From assembly GCA_947441075.1 (NCBI GenBank), contig CANESK010000007.1, forward strand, positions 1 to 42,499: 42,499 nucleotides of DNA. The letters are read 5' to 3'. Each line of letters starts with the position of its first letter. The stretch's first letter is position 1. Made by a program: the position numbers and the translations under genes. Under the pieces are notes generated by a model. That model saw only the letters and a program-made list of their open reading frames with translations, was not told where the DNA came from and did no database searches. This DNA is from Verrucomicrobia subdivision 6 bacterium. Lineage in GTDB: Bacteria > Verrucomicrobiota > Verrucomicrobiia > Methylacidiphilales > Verrucolacustridaceae. Positions 1 through 8,482 of this stretch are shown here, piece after piece.

Positions 1-1109
1 AGGGAGGGGGAGTGGCCTCGGCAGAGGATGCGGATAGTGAGGGTGCGGAGGGAAAGTTTTATGTTTGGACAAAAAAAGAGATGGCTGAGTTAGCTACGGT
101 CGAGGAGATGAAGTTAGCGGATGACCTCTGGGGATTGACGGAGGAGGGGAACTTCATGGATCCTCATGCGCCCGAGAAGGGTTGGAATGTGCTGGCTCGA
201 AAACGAAATCCAAAAGAAGAAGAGAAGTGCCAATTGGAGAATTTGAGAGTGAAGTTGGAGGAACGAAGGACGAATCGAATTCGGCCGAGCAAGGATGACA
301 AGGTGCTGGTCTCATGGAACGCGCTGGCGATTTCGGGCTACGCGCGGGCGGCGAGGTGGGGTGGAGGGCAGAGGTATGCCACAAGGGCGGAGGAGATTTG
401 GAAATTCTTGGATAAGAATCTTGTGAGGGAAGATGGAACGCCGAGGCATCGGTGGCGGAACGGGGAAGTAGATGATGCTCGGTTATTGGAGGACTACGCG
501 GGGATGTTGCAGGCGCTGGTCGATCTGCATCAGGCCACGTGGGAGGCAGGGTACTTACAAAAGGCGGTGGTTTTGGCGGGGCAGATGTTGGAAACCTTTG
601 AGGATAGGAAGGAGGGAGGATTATGGGCGAGTGTCGATGGCAGCTTGATTGCTCGAATGAAGGATGATTATGACGGGGCAGAGCCGAGTGGAAATGCGGT
701 AGCGGCCTTGGCTTTGGCGGAGTTGGGGAGATTGACGGATGAACCGAAGTGGACGGAGGCGGCGAAGAGGATTTTGGATTGGCTGGGTGAGCGGATGCGA
801 AGATTGCCACAGGCGGTACCTCATGGACTCCTGGCGTTGCAACGGGTGAGTGAGGGGCAGGCACGGTTGGTGCTAGCGGGACCGAAGGCGGACAGAGAAA
901 GTTGGGCTGCGGCTATAGAAAAAGTGTATCGGCCTGATGTTCTAGTCACGTGGGCGACGGACGATCACCCGAGCGAATTTGTGCGGGGCTTAGCTAAGCA
1001 GGCTAAGCTGGTGACCGCGTATTTATGTGAGGGCCAGAGTTGCCAAAAGCCAGTGCAGAAAATAAGCGATCTGGAAAATCTTCTACGCAATTTCATAAGA
1101 ATCACCTGA
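1..1109 (+). CDS. Thioredoxin-domain / YyaL (DUF255, spermatogenesis-associated protein 20-like) protein, C-terminal part; truncated by window start
   Basis: Frame is open to the window edge. Family-typical 'DADSEGAEGKFYVWTKKEM', 'DDKVLVSWNALAISGYARA' and 'LEDYAGMLQALVDLHQAT' (alpha/alpha toroid) are present. Confidence 0.85.
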   Translation, partial: GGGVASAEDADSEGAEGKFYVWTKKEMAELATVEEMKLADDLWGLTEEGNFMDPHAPEKGWNVLARKRNPKEEEKCQLENLRVKLEERRTNRIRPSKDDKVLVSWNALAISGYARAARWGGGQRYATRAEEIWKFLDKNLVREDGTPRHRWRNGEVDDARLLEDYAGMLQALVDLHQATWEAGYLQKAVVLAGQMLETFEDRKEGGLWASVDGSLIARMKDDYDGAEPSGNAVAALALAELGRLTDEPKWTEAAKRILDWLGERMRRLPQAVPHGLLALQRVSEGQARLVLAGPKADRESWAAAIEKVYRPDVLVTWATDDHPSEFVRGLAKQAKLVTAYLCEGQSCQKPVQKISDLENLLRNFIRIT

Positions 1110-1166
1110 CCAGATTAGCCTGTTCGCAAATATACTAACCTTAGACAGAGTAAGAAGAAGGGGTGA

Positions 1167-3011
1167 CTACTTGGCGGTACGGAAGCCGATACGGGTTGAG
1201 CCCCCAGGTTTCGAAGCGGTGCGGACAGCATCCAAGTTGCTCACAGAAGCCTCATCTAAAAAGTTTCCACCGATGAATAACGGTTCGAGGGGATTGGGGG
1301 AGGCGATCCATTCGCTCAAATTGCCACCGAGGTCGCGATGTTGGTATGGGCCAGTGTCGTCGGGGACCGACTCGGCGGGGAGGACATGAACATAGGTGTC
1401 AGGGTTGGTACCTGCGGGCAGATGAATGCCGAGATTGATATTGGGGGCGGTGGCGCTGGTGCCCCATGGGTAGGGTAGGTTGCCCTTTCCGGACGCGGCA
1501 CGGATCCACTCGCCTTTGGAGGGGAGACGACGACCTAGCCACTTGGCGTAGGCGCAAGCACTGGGGTAGTCGACTCCGAAAACGGGGGTATCACGAGAAA
1601 TACGGATTTGGCCATTGTATTTGTCCACCTTACGGGCGCGGGTGATCATCTCCTGCCAATCGTTGGGTTGGAAATCTTCGGGCTTCGTTTTGGATGCGGC
1701 GGTACCGAAGGGAAGATAGGTTTTCCAATTCTTCTCCGACTGCATGGCGGTGAGAAACTTTTCGTACTGACCGATGGTGACTTCGTGGCGATCGAGTTCG
1801 AAGTCGTGGACATGGATAGATTCTTGGCCCGAAAGATATTTACCTTTAGGCACTGGGATGGATTCGTTGCCGAGCTTCCCTGGGAGGTCGGTGAGGAAAG
1901 CCCAAAAGAGGACGCGAACAAAAAGAGCGAAAAAAGCGGCGACACAAATGGATGTGATGATTATCGTCCGTTTTCTTCGGATACGAGCGCGGATGGCTTT
2001 TTGAGTCGCTTCAATTTCCTCTTGGCGAACGTGAACGGCTTGGACTCCTGCGAGTTGACGTTCGAAGTCCCGAGTTCGGCGCATGAAATCGAAGGCAGAA
2101 GTGCCTGGATCGCGTAAAAGTTGGAGGAGGGAAGCGGTTTGGGAAGATTTGGGAAGAAGCGGTTCCAAGATAGAGGCGAGGTTGCTGGAATTATCATGGA
2201 GGGTAGCTTCGGGGGCGCCGGGGTAGGCGGCGGGGTTGCGGAGGCGTGGGGTGCCACGGGTGGAGAGGGTGTAGTCGTAGGCGCTCAGGATGCGGGCGGG
2301 GATGGAGGAGGATTCCATTTCCCAGAGGACGGAGCCAAGGGCAGAGGCAAGGCGAGCACAGGAGACGAGATCAGGTTTTTCTTCTGCGAGATGGAAGTGG
2401 AGCAAAGAGGAGTTGGCGACGGGTTCTAGAGCAACAAAGATGCGTTCGTCAGAAGGAATGGATTCGTAAAGGGAGTAGATGGAGGCGTGATTGAGACGGG
2501 CGTAGTTGCGAATGGCTTTAGTAAAATGGGGTGAGCCAGCGGGTGGAACAAGAACTTGGACATTTCGTTCAAGTTGATGGTGTCGAGCCCAGTAGAGCCG
2601 ACCCAGCGGATGAGGACCTGCGGGAGAGATGATGTGGTAGGGGCCGAAGCTACGACCCGAAAAATTCTCCATAAGTTCAGCCATGGCGAGGGGGAGTTGT
2701 TCCTCGGCAGGAAGGCAGGGGATAGGAAAAGCGGAGGGTAGAGTACCGCTCAGGTCGAAGCGACTGATGAGTCCAACGGATATCTCAGGGCCGGCTTCGG
2801 CCAGGAGAAGAATCTCTTGGGCGCGGTTTTGATCGGCCCAGAAGATATCGGTCAAGAGAAGGGCGGCGTGGCGGTTTGAAGTCAGAGCTGTGGTGAGAGC
2901 AGCAAAATCGGAGAGGGGTTCAAGGGTGGCGGTGGGAAAGAATTCGCGAAGAAGGGCGGCGAGATTCGCCGCGGCTTCTGCATCCTCTTGGGCGAGGAGA
3001 ATCGTGGGCAC
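1167..3011 (-). CDS. Multidomain protein: degenerate receiver-like N-terminus, pseudokinase-like middle, one TM helix, C-terminal SUMF1/FGE-sulfatase-like domain
   Basis: 614-aa ORF. 'GRSFGPYHIISPAGPHPLGRLYWARHHQ' resembles a kinase P-loop. TM is 'TIIITSICVAAFFALFVRVLFWAFL'. SUMF1 hallmarks include 'VTIGQYEKF', 'PVFGVDYPSACAYAKWLGRRLPSKGEWIRAASG', 'YPWGT', 'GGNLSEWIASP' and 'TRIGFRTAK'. Confidence 0.8.
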   Translation of the reverse strand: MPTILLAQEDAEAAANLAALLREFFPTATLEPLSDFAALTTALTSNRHAALLLTDIFWADQNRAQEILLLAEAGPEISVGLISRFDLSGTLPSAFPIPCLPAEEQLPLAMAELMENFSGRSFGPYHIISPAGPHPLGRLYWARHHQLERNVQVLVPPAGSPHFTKAIRNYARLNHASIYSLYESIPSDERIFVALEPVANSSLLHFHLAEEKPDLVSCARLASALGSVLWEMESSSIPARILSAYDYTLSTRGTPRLRNPAAYPGAPEATLHDNSSNLASILEPLLPKSSQTASLLQLLRDPGTSAFDFMRRTRDFERQLAGVQAVHVRQEEIEATQKAIRARIRRKRTIIITSICVAAFFALFVRVLFWAFLTDLPGKLGNESIPVPKGKYLSGQESIHVHDFELDRHEVTIGQYEKFLTAMQSEKNWKTYLPFGTAASKTKPEDFQPNDWQEMITRARKVDKYNGQIRISRDTPVFGVDYPSACAYAKWLGRRLPSKGEWIRAASGKGNLPYPWGTSATAPNINLGIHLPAGTNPDTYVHVLPAESVPDDTGPYQHRDLGGNLSEWIASPNPLEPLFIGGNFLDEASVSNLDAVRTASKPGGSTRIGFRTAK

Positions 3012-3092
3012 GGTTCAGCTTGGGCGAGAATAGGAAATGGAGGAAGGGTGGATTTGAGGCGGCGAAGAGGAACGTGAGGGGAGAGAGGACGG

Positions 3093-3797
3093 TCAGCGTC
3101 TTGGGTGCCGTGAAAGAGCGAGGCGATGGATGGCGTAGGCTGCGCCGAATCCATTATCGATATTCACAACGGTGACGCCAGGGGCGCAGGAGTTGAGCAT
3201 ACCGAGAAAGGCGGTGAGTCCTTGAAGGTGGGCACCATAGCCAACGGAAGTGGGGACAGCGATGAGCGGATGGCGTAAGAGGCCCCCAAGGACGCTGGGC
3301 AGGGCGGCTTCCATTCCAGCAACAACGATAAGGGCGTCAACGGATTGCAGTTTAGGTAAATGGCGGAGGGTGCGATGGAGGCCAGCGACCCCAATATCAT
3401 AAAAACGTTCGGGCCGGTGGCCGAGAAATTGGAGCGTGACGAAGGCTTCTTCGGCTACGGGATGATCGGAGGTTCCTGCGGCGCAGATAGCGACATGGAG
3501 AGAAGGGGTGAGGGTGCGAGGTGGGCGAGATGCTGCAAGAGTGAAAGTGCGGGCGGCGGAGTGATACTTCCCCTTAGGAAAAAGCCGACAAAGAGGTCGG
3601 GCTTTGGCAGATTCGACACGAGTGACGAGGACAGGCTGTTTTTCGGCATGAAGGCGACGAGTGATGGCGGCGATTTGTGAAACGGTTTTGCCTGCGCCGT
3701 AAACAATTTCCGGGGCGCCTAGGCGCTGCTGTCGCTGCAGATCGAGCTCGGCAAAAGCGCGAGGCAGAAGGGCGCGGGAGGGGCGACGGCTCGCCAT
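3093..3797 (-). CDS. larB: LarB-like nickel pincer cofactor biosynthesis protein (PurE/AIR-carboxylase superfamily)
   Basis: 'GAPEIVYGAGKTVSQIAAI', 'AAGTSDHPVAEEAF', 'DIGVAGLHR', 'VDALIVVAGMEAALPSVLGGL' and 'PTSVGYGAHLQGLTAFLGMLNSCAPGVTVVNIDNGFGAA' match the LarB pattern. Confidence 0.87.
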   Translation of the reverse strand: MASRRPSRALLPRAFAELDLQRQQRLGAPEIVYGAGKTVSQIAAITRRLHAEKQPVLVTRVESAKARPLCRLFPKGKYHSAARTFTLAASRPPRTLTPSLHVAICAAGTSDHPVAEEAFVTLQFLGHRPERFYDIGVAGLHRTLRHLPKLQSVDALIVVAGMEAALPSVLGGLLRHPLIAVPTSVGYGAHLQGLTAFLGMLNSCAPGVTVVNIDNGFGAAYAIHRLALSRHPRR

Positions 3798-3802
3798 AAG
3801 AA

Positions 3803-5176
3803 TTAGGCGAGGGCGACTTGCAAGCGGGGAAGTAGATCGGTGATAGCTAATCTTTCCTGCTTCATGGAGTCACGATGGCGGAGGGTGACCGTATCTTTTT
3901 GGCCTGCGAGGGGGCCGTCTTTGGCGCCTTCAAGGGTCTCAAAGTCGACGGTGATTCCAAAGGGTGTTCCGATTTCGTCTTGGCGGCGGTAGCGGCGGCC
4001 GATGGCGCCAGCCTCATCATAAAACACAGGAAAGTGTTGGCGAAGAGTTGCGGTGATGGAGCGGGCTTTTTCGACAAGTTCAGGCTTATTTTTGAGGAGG
4101 GGAAAGATGCCAGCTTTAATCGGGGCCATGCGCGGATGAAAGTGGAGAACGACGCGGGTTTCTTTGGCGCCTTTATCGTCGGCAACTTCTTCCTCATCGT
4201 AGGCTTGGCAGAGGAGGGCGAGTGCGGTGCGATCGACACCTGCGCTGGGTTCGACGACGTGAGGTAAAAACTTTTCTCGGGTTTCTTCGTCAAAATATTC
4301 CAAGGGTTTCCCGCTAGCTTCTTGATGCTGTTTTAGATCGTAATCGGTGCGGTAGGCGATTCCTTCGAGTTCCTCAGTGCCAAAGGGAAATTCGTAAAGG
4401 AGGTCGTAGGTTCCTTGGGAGTAGAAAGCACGGTCAGCCTCTGGGACGTCGAGGACAGTGATCTTGCTGCGGGGGATGCCGATGGATTCGTACCAGGCGA
4501 GGCGATCGGCAAGCCATTTCTCAAGCCAGACTTTGCCTTCGGTGGGGCGGACAAAAAACTCTACTTCCATCTGTTCAAATTCACGGGAACGGAAGGTGAA
4601 GTTCCGAGGATTAATTTCGTTGCGAAAGGCTTTGCCGATCTGAGCGATGCCGAAGGGAAGTTTTTTACGCGATACTTCGAGGACATTTTTGAATTGGACG
4701 AACATGGCTTGGGCGGTTTCGGGGCGGAGGTAGGTAAGGTTGCGTTCGTCTTCCACGGGGCCGACGTAAGTTTTGAACATGAGGTTGAATTGGCGAGGCT
4801 CGGTGAGCTCACCTCCGCAGGTGTTGACCAATTTGCTGGGTTTTTGGGGGCAGGGGGTGGTGGCTAGCTGATCAGCGCGAAAGCGACTCTTGCAGGTTTT
4901 GCAATCAACCATTGGATCGGTGAAGGTGGCCTCGTGTCCGCTGGCCTGCCAGACGGCTCGACTCATGAGGATAGAACCATCCATGCCGACGATATCGTCG
5001 CGGAGTTGGGTCATGGCCCGCCACCAGTCGGCTTTGAGGTTGCGTTTGAGTTCGGCGCCGAGCGGACCGTAATCCCAGGCTCCGTTGAGGCCGCCATAAA
5101 TCTCGGAAGATTGGAAAATGAAGCCTCGGCGTTTGCAAAGGGCGACAATCTTTTCCATGCGGTTATCGGTTTTCAT
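3803..5176 (-). CDS. glyS: Glycine--tRNA ligase, class II homodimeric type
   Basis: 'MEKIVALCKRRGFIFQSSEIYGGLNGAWDYGPLGAELKRN', 'YLRPETAQAMFVQFKNV', 'AFRNEINPRNFTFRSREFEQMEVEFF' and 'VVEPSAGVDRTALALL'. Five bases separate its stop from the larB start. Confidence 0.95.
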   Translation of the reverse strand: MKTDNRMEKIVALCKRRGFIFQSSEIYGGLNGAWDYGPLGAELKRNLKADWWRAMTQLRDDIVGMDGSILMSRAVWQASGHEATFTDPMVDCKTCKSRFRADQLATTPCPQKPSKLVNTCGGELTEPRQFNLMFKTYVGPVEDERNLTYLRPETAQAMFVQFKNVLEVSRKKLPFGIAQIGKAFRNEINPRNFTFRSREFEQMEVEFFVRPTEGKVWLEKWLADRLAWYESIGIPRSKITVLDVPEADRAFYSQGTYDLLYEFPFGTEELEGIAYRTDYDLKQHQEASGKPLEYFDEETREKFLPHVVEPSAGVDRTALALLCQAYDEEEVADDKGAKETRVVLHFHPRMAPIKAGIFPLLKNKPELVEKARSITATLRQHFPVFYDEAGAIGRRYRRQDEIGTPFGITVDFETLEGAKDGPLAGQKDTVTLRHRDSMKQERLAITDLLPRLQVALA

Positions 5177-5225
5177 ATGCTTTTTTGGATTCTAGAAAGG
5201 AAGTTGTTAGCGATGATCGTAAAGG

Positions 5226-7586
5226 ATGAACACTCCAATATTAACTCAAATCCGTCGGAGGATACAACGCCCGACCTCGGGGTCGGGCTGGCGCTGGTTG
5301 CAGAGGGTGGGATGGATGGGGTTGGGACTATTTGTGGGGTTAGCAATTTTTGGGCGTCTGGTAGGTGTGCCGGAATCATGGAAGAACCGGTTTGTTCGTG
5401 AGCTGTCGTTGCGTGGTTTAGAGGTGGAGGCACGAAAGCTGACGATTGATCCTTTGGGTGGGTTGGTAGCGAGGGATCTGGTGGTCTATCGGGATGCCGC
5501 TCGCAAAGAAGAGCGATTGCGAATCGGTCGGGTGGAGTTGAATCTAAATTGGCTCTCATGGCGAGCGGGTGAGCCGATTTTATCGGGGGCGCGGCTTCGA
5601 GATGCCCATGTGGCTTGGCCCTTGGGGGAAGGTGTGGAGGTTGAAGCGCGGAGGGTGGAAGCGACGATTGAGTTTCGTGCTGATGAGATTCGAGTCCAAA
5701 GACTGCGGGGACAGGTGTTGGGATTTGATGTGGATTTGCAGGGCAGGCTTGGGACAGAGATGGGAAGGATGGTTCCTCCTCAAGCGATGCCTTTGGCTTC
5801 CATCTGGCGAAGTTTAGAGAGGGCACTGCAGGATTTGGGCGGGCCAGCGCCAAAGATTCAAGCGGAGTTTGATTTGGAGATTGGGCGACCTGAAGAGAGT
5901 CGTGCGGAGATCCTGATGACGGCATCTCGGAACGTGTGGAAGGGGGTGGCTTTGCGGCAGGTGGAGTTACGGGCGACGATGGCGGGAGGTGGGATTAAGC
6001 TGGAGAAATTTAGAATTGGGTTGGAGAGGGGAGAAGTGGAAGTGGTAGGGTGGGCCGAACTGCAAGCGGGACGAGGCGGGGTCGAGTACACCGCGAGTAC
6101 GGATTTAGCCCAATGGGCCCCCGCTGCAGGTAAACTGGGACCAGCTCTGGCGGAGTTGAGAAGTCAGGCACCGCCCCAAATCACGGGAAAGATGGAGTTT
6201 AGTTGGAAGGAGTCGCCAAGTTTTCTTTGGCAGAGCCGGTTGGAGTTGGGAGAATTCCGCTTAGGGCAGACGTCCTACCAAAGCCTAGTTTTTCCGTGGG
6301 TCAGCGATGGGAAACAGTGGATGGTGCAGGGGTTCAAAATAGAGGCTGTGGCGGGGGGGAGTTTGCTTGCGCAGTTGGCGTTTGATGGAAAAGCCAATGT
6401 GATAGGAACCTTGAAGAGCAGTCTCGATCCGAAGGGATTGGCTTTACTTTTCGGCCCTGAGGCAGGGCCTTTCTGGAGAAGTATTGATTTTGCGACGCCA
6501 CCAATGATTGAAGCGAAGGTAACTGGGGCCAGCCTAACGGAGAATCTTTGGCGATTGGAGGGAAGATTAGAAGCGGGTGGAGTGAAATATAAGAGAGTGG
6601 AGTTAGACGAGATTATGGCGAACTTTGTTTGGGGCGGGAATCAGGTGGTGGTGACGGATTTGCAGGTCAGTTCGGGTGGGGGACGAGGCAGTGGGGAGTT
6701 TATCTACGAAATTTCACCTGAAAGCGTACTTCTGAAAAATATCGTGGCGACCTTGCCTGTGCAGGAAGTTGCGCCGATTTTCGGGGAGAAGTTTGTTACG
6801 AGTATGAAGCCGTACATCTTTGTAGGTCGCCCTACGATCACGCTGGATGGAAAAGTCGATCTGGAGGAGAAAGGGAGATCGGATATGCGAGCAACGGTGG
6901 TGAGCAAGGAGGGGATGGATTATGGGGTGGCGGGACGGAATCTTCGCTTTACAGATTTGAATATGACGGTGGAGATTGTGGGAAAAAAGGTCATCGTGAA
7001 GACAATTCCAAAAATGCTGGCGAGTGTTTTAGGTGGAAAGGTGGAAGTGGAGGTGGAGGTGGAGTCGAAGTGGAAGGGGAGTGAAACGCATCAAATAACG
7101 CGGGCTCGAATGAAACGAGTGGGGTTTGGTCCGTTGGTAGAAACCTATTTTGGTAACACGGGGTATGCGGGGGAAATGAGCGGTTCCTTTCTGATGGAGG
7201 GTCCTTCGAAGAATTGGCGGGATTGGGAGGGAAGTGGAAAGTTAGCGGTGGAGGATGGAGTCTTGCCTGGGATGGGGGCCTTTGCACAAGCGATGAATGC
7301 TCCTGCGGATTGGGTGGGGGCGACAGGGCAGGAGGCAGAGATGGATTTTACTTTGAAGAAAGGAAAGTTAGAGGTGGGACAGTTGCAAATTACTTCGGTC
7401 TTGGTGGTGACGACGGGTCGAGGGGTTTACGATATTGCCAATGATCAGCTAGAGAACTTTATCATGCGACAGAATTTGAGAGGGCCTGCGGGAGTCCCCT
7501 TTTTCTTTGTCAGCCAAATGTTCCAAGTGGAGGGAAGTGGTTCTTTAAAAAACCCAGTTTGGAAAGCACGCAACTTCGAGGAGTGA
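5226..7586 (+). CDS. AsmA/YhdP/TamB-like large envelope protein (AsmA-like C-terminal region)
   Basis: 786 aa with an N-terminal TM 'GWMGLGLFVGLAIFGRLVG', repetitive beta-rich body, and C-terminal 'GSGKLAVEDGVLPGMGAFAQAMN...VRGxYDIANDQLENFIMRQNLRGPAGVPFFFVSQMFQVEGSGSLKNPVWKARN' style AsmA-like tail. Confidence 0.7.
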   Translation: MNTPILTQIRRRIQRPTSGSGWRWLQRVGWMGLGLFVGLAIFGRLVGVPESWKNRFVRELSLRGLEVEARKLTIDPLGGLVARDLVVYRDAARKEERLRIGRVELNLNWLSWRAGEPILSGARLRDAHVAWPLGEGVEVEARRVEATIEFRADEIRVQRLRGQVLGFDVDLQGRLGTEMGRMVPPQAMPLASIWRSLERALQDLGGPAPKIQAEFDLEIGRPEESRAEILMTASRNVWKGVALRQVELRATMAGGGIKLEKFRIGLERGEVEVVGWAELQAGRGGVEYTASTDLAQWAPAAGKLGPALAELRSQAPPQITGKMEFSWKESPSFLWQSRLELGEFRLGQTSYQSLVFPWVSDGKQWMVQGFKIEAVAGGSLLAQLAFDGKANVIGTLKSSLDPKGLALLFGPEAGPFWRSIDFATPPMIEAKVTGASLTENLWRLEGRLEAGGVKYKRVELDEIMANFVWGGNQVVVTDLQVSSGGGRGSGEFIYEISPESVLLKNIVATLPVQEVAPIFGEKFVTSMKPYIFVGRPTITLDGKVDLEEKGRSDMRATVVSKEGMDYGVAGRNLRFTDLNMTVEIVGKKVIVKTIPKMLASVLGGKVEVEVEVESKWKGSETHQITRARMKRVGFGPLVETYFGNTGYAGEMSGSFLMEGPSKNWRDWEGSGKLAVEDGVLPGMGAFAQAMNAPADWVGATGQEAEMDFTLKKGKLEVGQLQITSVLVVTTGRGVYDIANDQLENFIMRQNLRGPAGVPFFFVSQMFQVEGSGSLKNPVWKARNFEE

Positions 7587-7588
7587 GG

Positions 7589-8443
7589 ATGCCAGCGGAC
7601 AAAAAAACGCGTTGTGGCTTGCACACTTCAGTAGCGGGGGGGTTTTTGGAAATGCTGATTCGAGCTAAGGCTTTAGGTGAAGATGCGGCACAGATCTTTG
7701 TAAAAAGCAATCGCCGCTGGGAAATGCCTAAGCTGGATGAGGAGGAGGCGGGTCAATTTCGGCAAGGAAAGAAAGCGCATGATTTGTGGATATGTGCGCA
7801 CGCGGGCTATTTGATTAATGTGGCGGGCGGGGCGGAGACGAGGAAGAAGTCTATCCATGCTTTAGCAGAGGAGATTCGGCGGGCGGAGGAACTGGGTTTG
7901 GATGCGGTGGTGGTGCACTGCGGGAGTCGTGGGGAGAGAGAAGCAGCCGAGGCGAGGCGTAAAGCTGTGGAGGGTTTTCGGGAGGCCTTGAAGCGTTCGG
8001 AGACGAAGGACGTTCGGTTAGCTTTAGAAAACTCGGCGGGTCAGGGTTCGTCCTTGGCGCGGGACTTGGCGGAGTGGGGGGAGTTGGTTTGGGAGTTACC
8101 GACGGGGAGGCGAGCGGCCTGCTTAGATACGGCGCATGCTTTTGCGGCGGGCTATGATTTGCGGACGGAGGAGGGGAGGGGTCGATTGGTGGGGGAGATG
8201 GGGAAGGAAATCGGGCAGGAGAATTTGGTGGTGATTCATGCGAACGATTCGAAAACGGAGTGTGGGTCGGGGGTGGACCGACACGAGCATTTGGGTAGGG
8301 GAAAAATCGGAGCGGTGGGTTTGCGGGCCTTTTTGCGGGAGAAGATTTGGCGGGGAATTCCGCGGTTGGGGGAGCTGCCGCCAGGAGATATTGAGGACAG
8401 GGAGAACTTGGACTTTTTGCGAGGATGTTTGCCTGAGAGTTAA
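7589..8443 (+). CDS. nfo: Deoxyribonuclease IV / AP endonuclease (xylose isomerase-like TIM barrel)
   Basis: 'CGLHTSVAGGFLEMLIRAKALGEDAAQIFVKSNRRW', 'HAGYLINVA', 'LALENSAGQGSSL', 'ACLDTAHAFAAGYD', 'IHANDSKTECGSGVDRHEHLGRGKIG'. ATG at 7589 just after the upstream stop is preferred to the 7559 start. Confidence 0.93.
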   Translation: MPADKKTRCGLHTSVAGGFLEMLIRAKALGEDAAQIFVKSNRRWEMPKLDEEEAGQFRQGKKAHDLWICAHAGYLINVAGGAETRKKSIHALAEEIRRAEELGLDAVVVHCGSRGEREAAEARRKAVEGFREALKRSETKDVRLALENSAGQGSSLARDLAEWGELVWELPTGRRAACLDTAHAFAAGYDLRTEEGRGRLVGEMGKEIGQENLVVIHANDSKTECGSGVDRHEHLGRGKIGAVGLRAFLREKIWRGIPRLGELPPGDIEDRENLDFLRGCLPES

Positions 8444-8482
8444 GTTTGTCTAAGACTTCGAAAAGATGCTAAAAAACAGGTT

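Noticed and set aside
154-864. 236-aa minus-strand ORF (and similar Pro/Ser/His-rich ORFs across the window)
   Set aside because: Mirror of the purine-rich coding strand of the YyaL-like gene; low-complexity Pro/Ser composition with no family signal.
5173-5925. 250-aa minus-strand ORF antisense to the AsmA-like gene
   Set aside because: Composition typical of antisense to GA-rich coding DNA; overlaps a better-supported gene and its promoter region.
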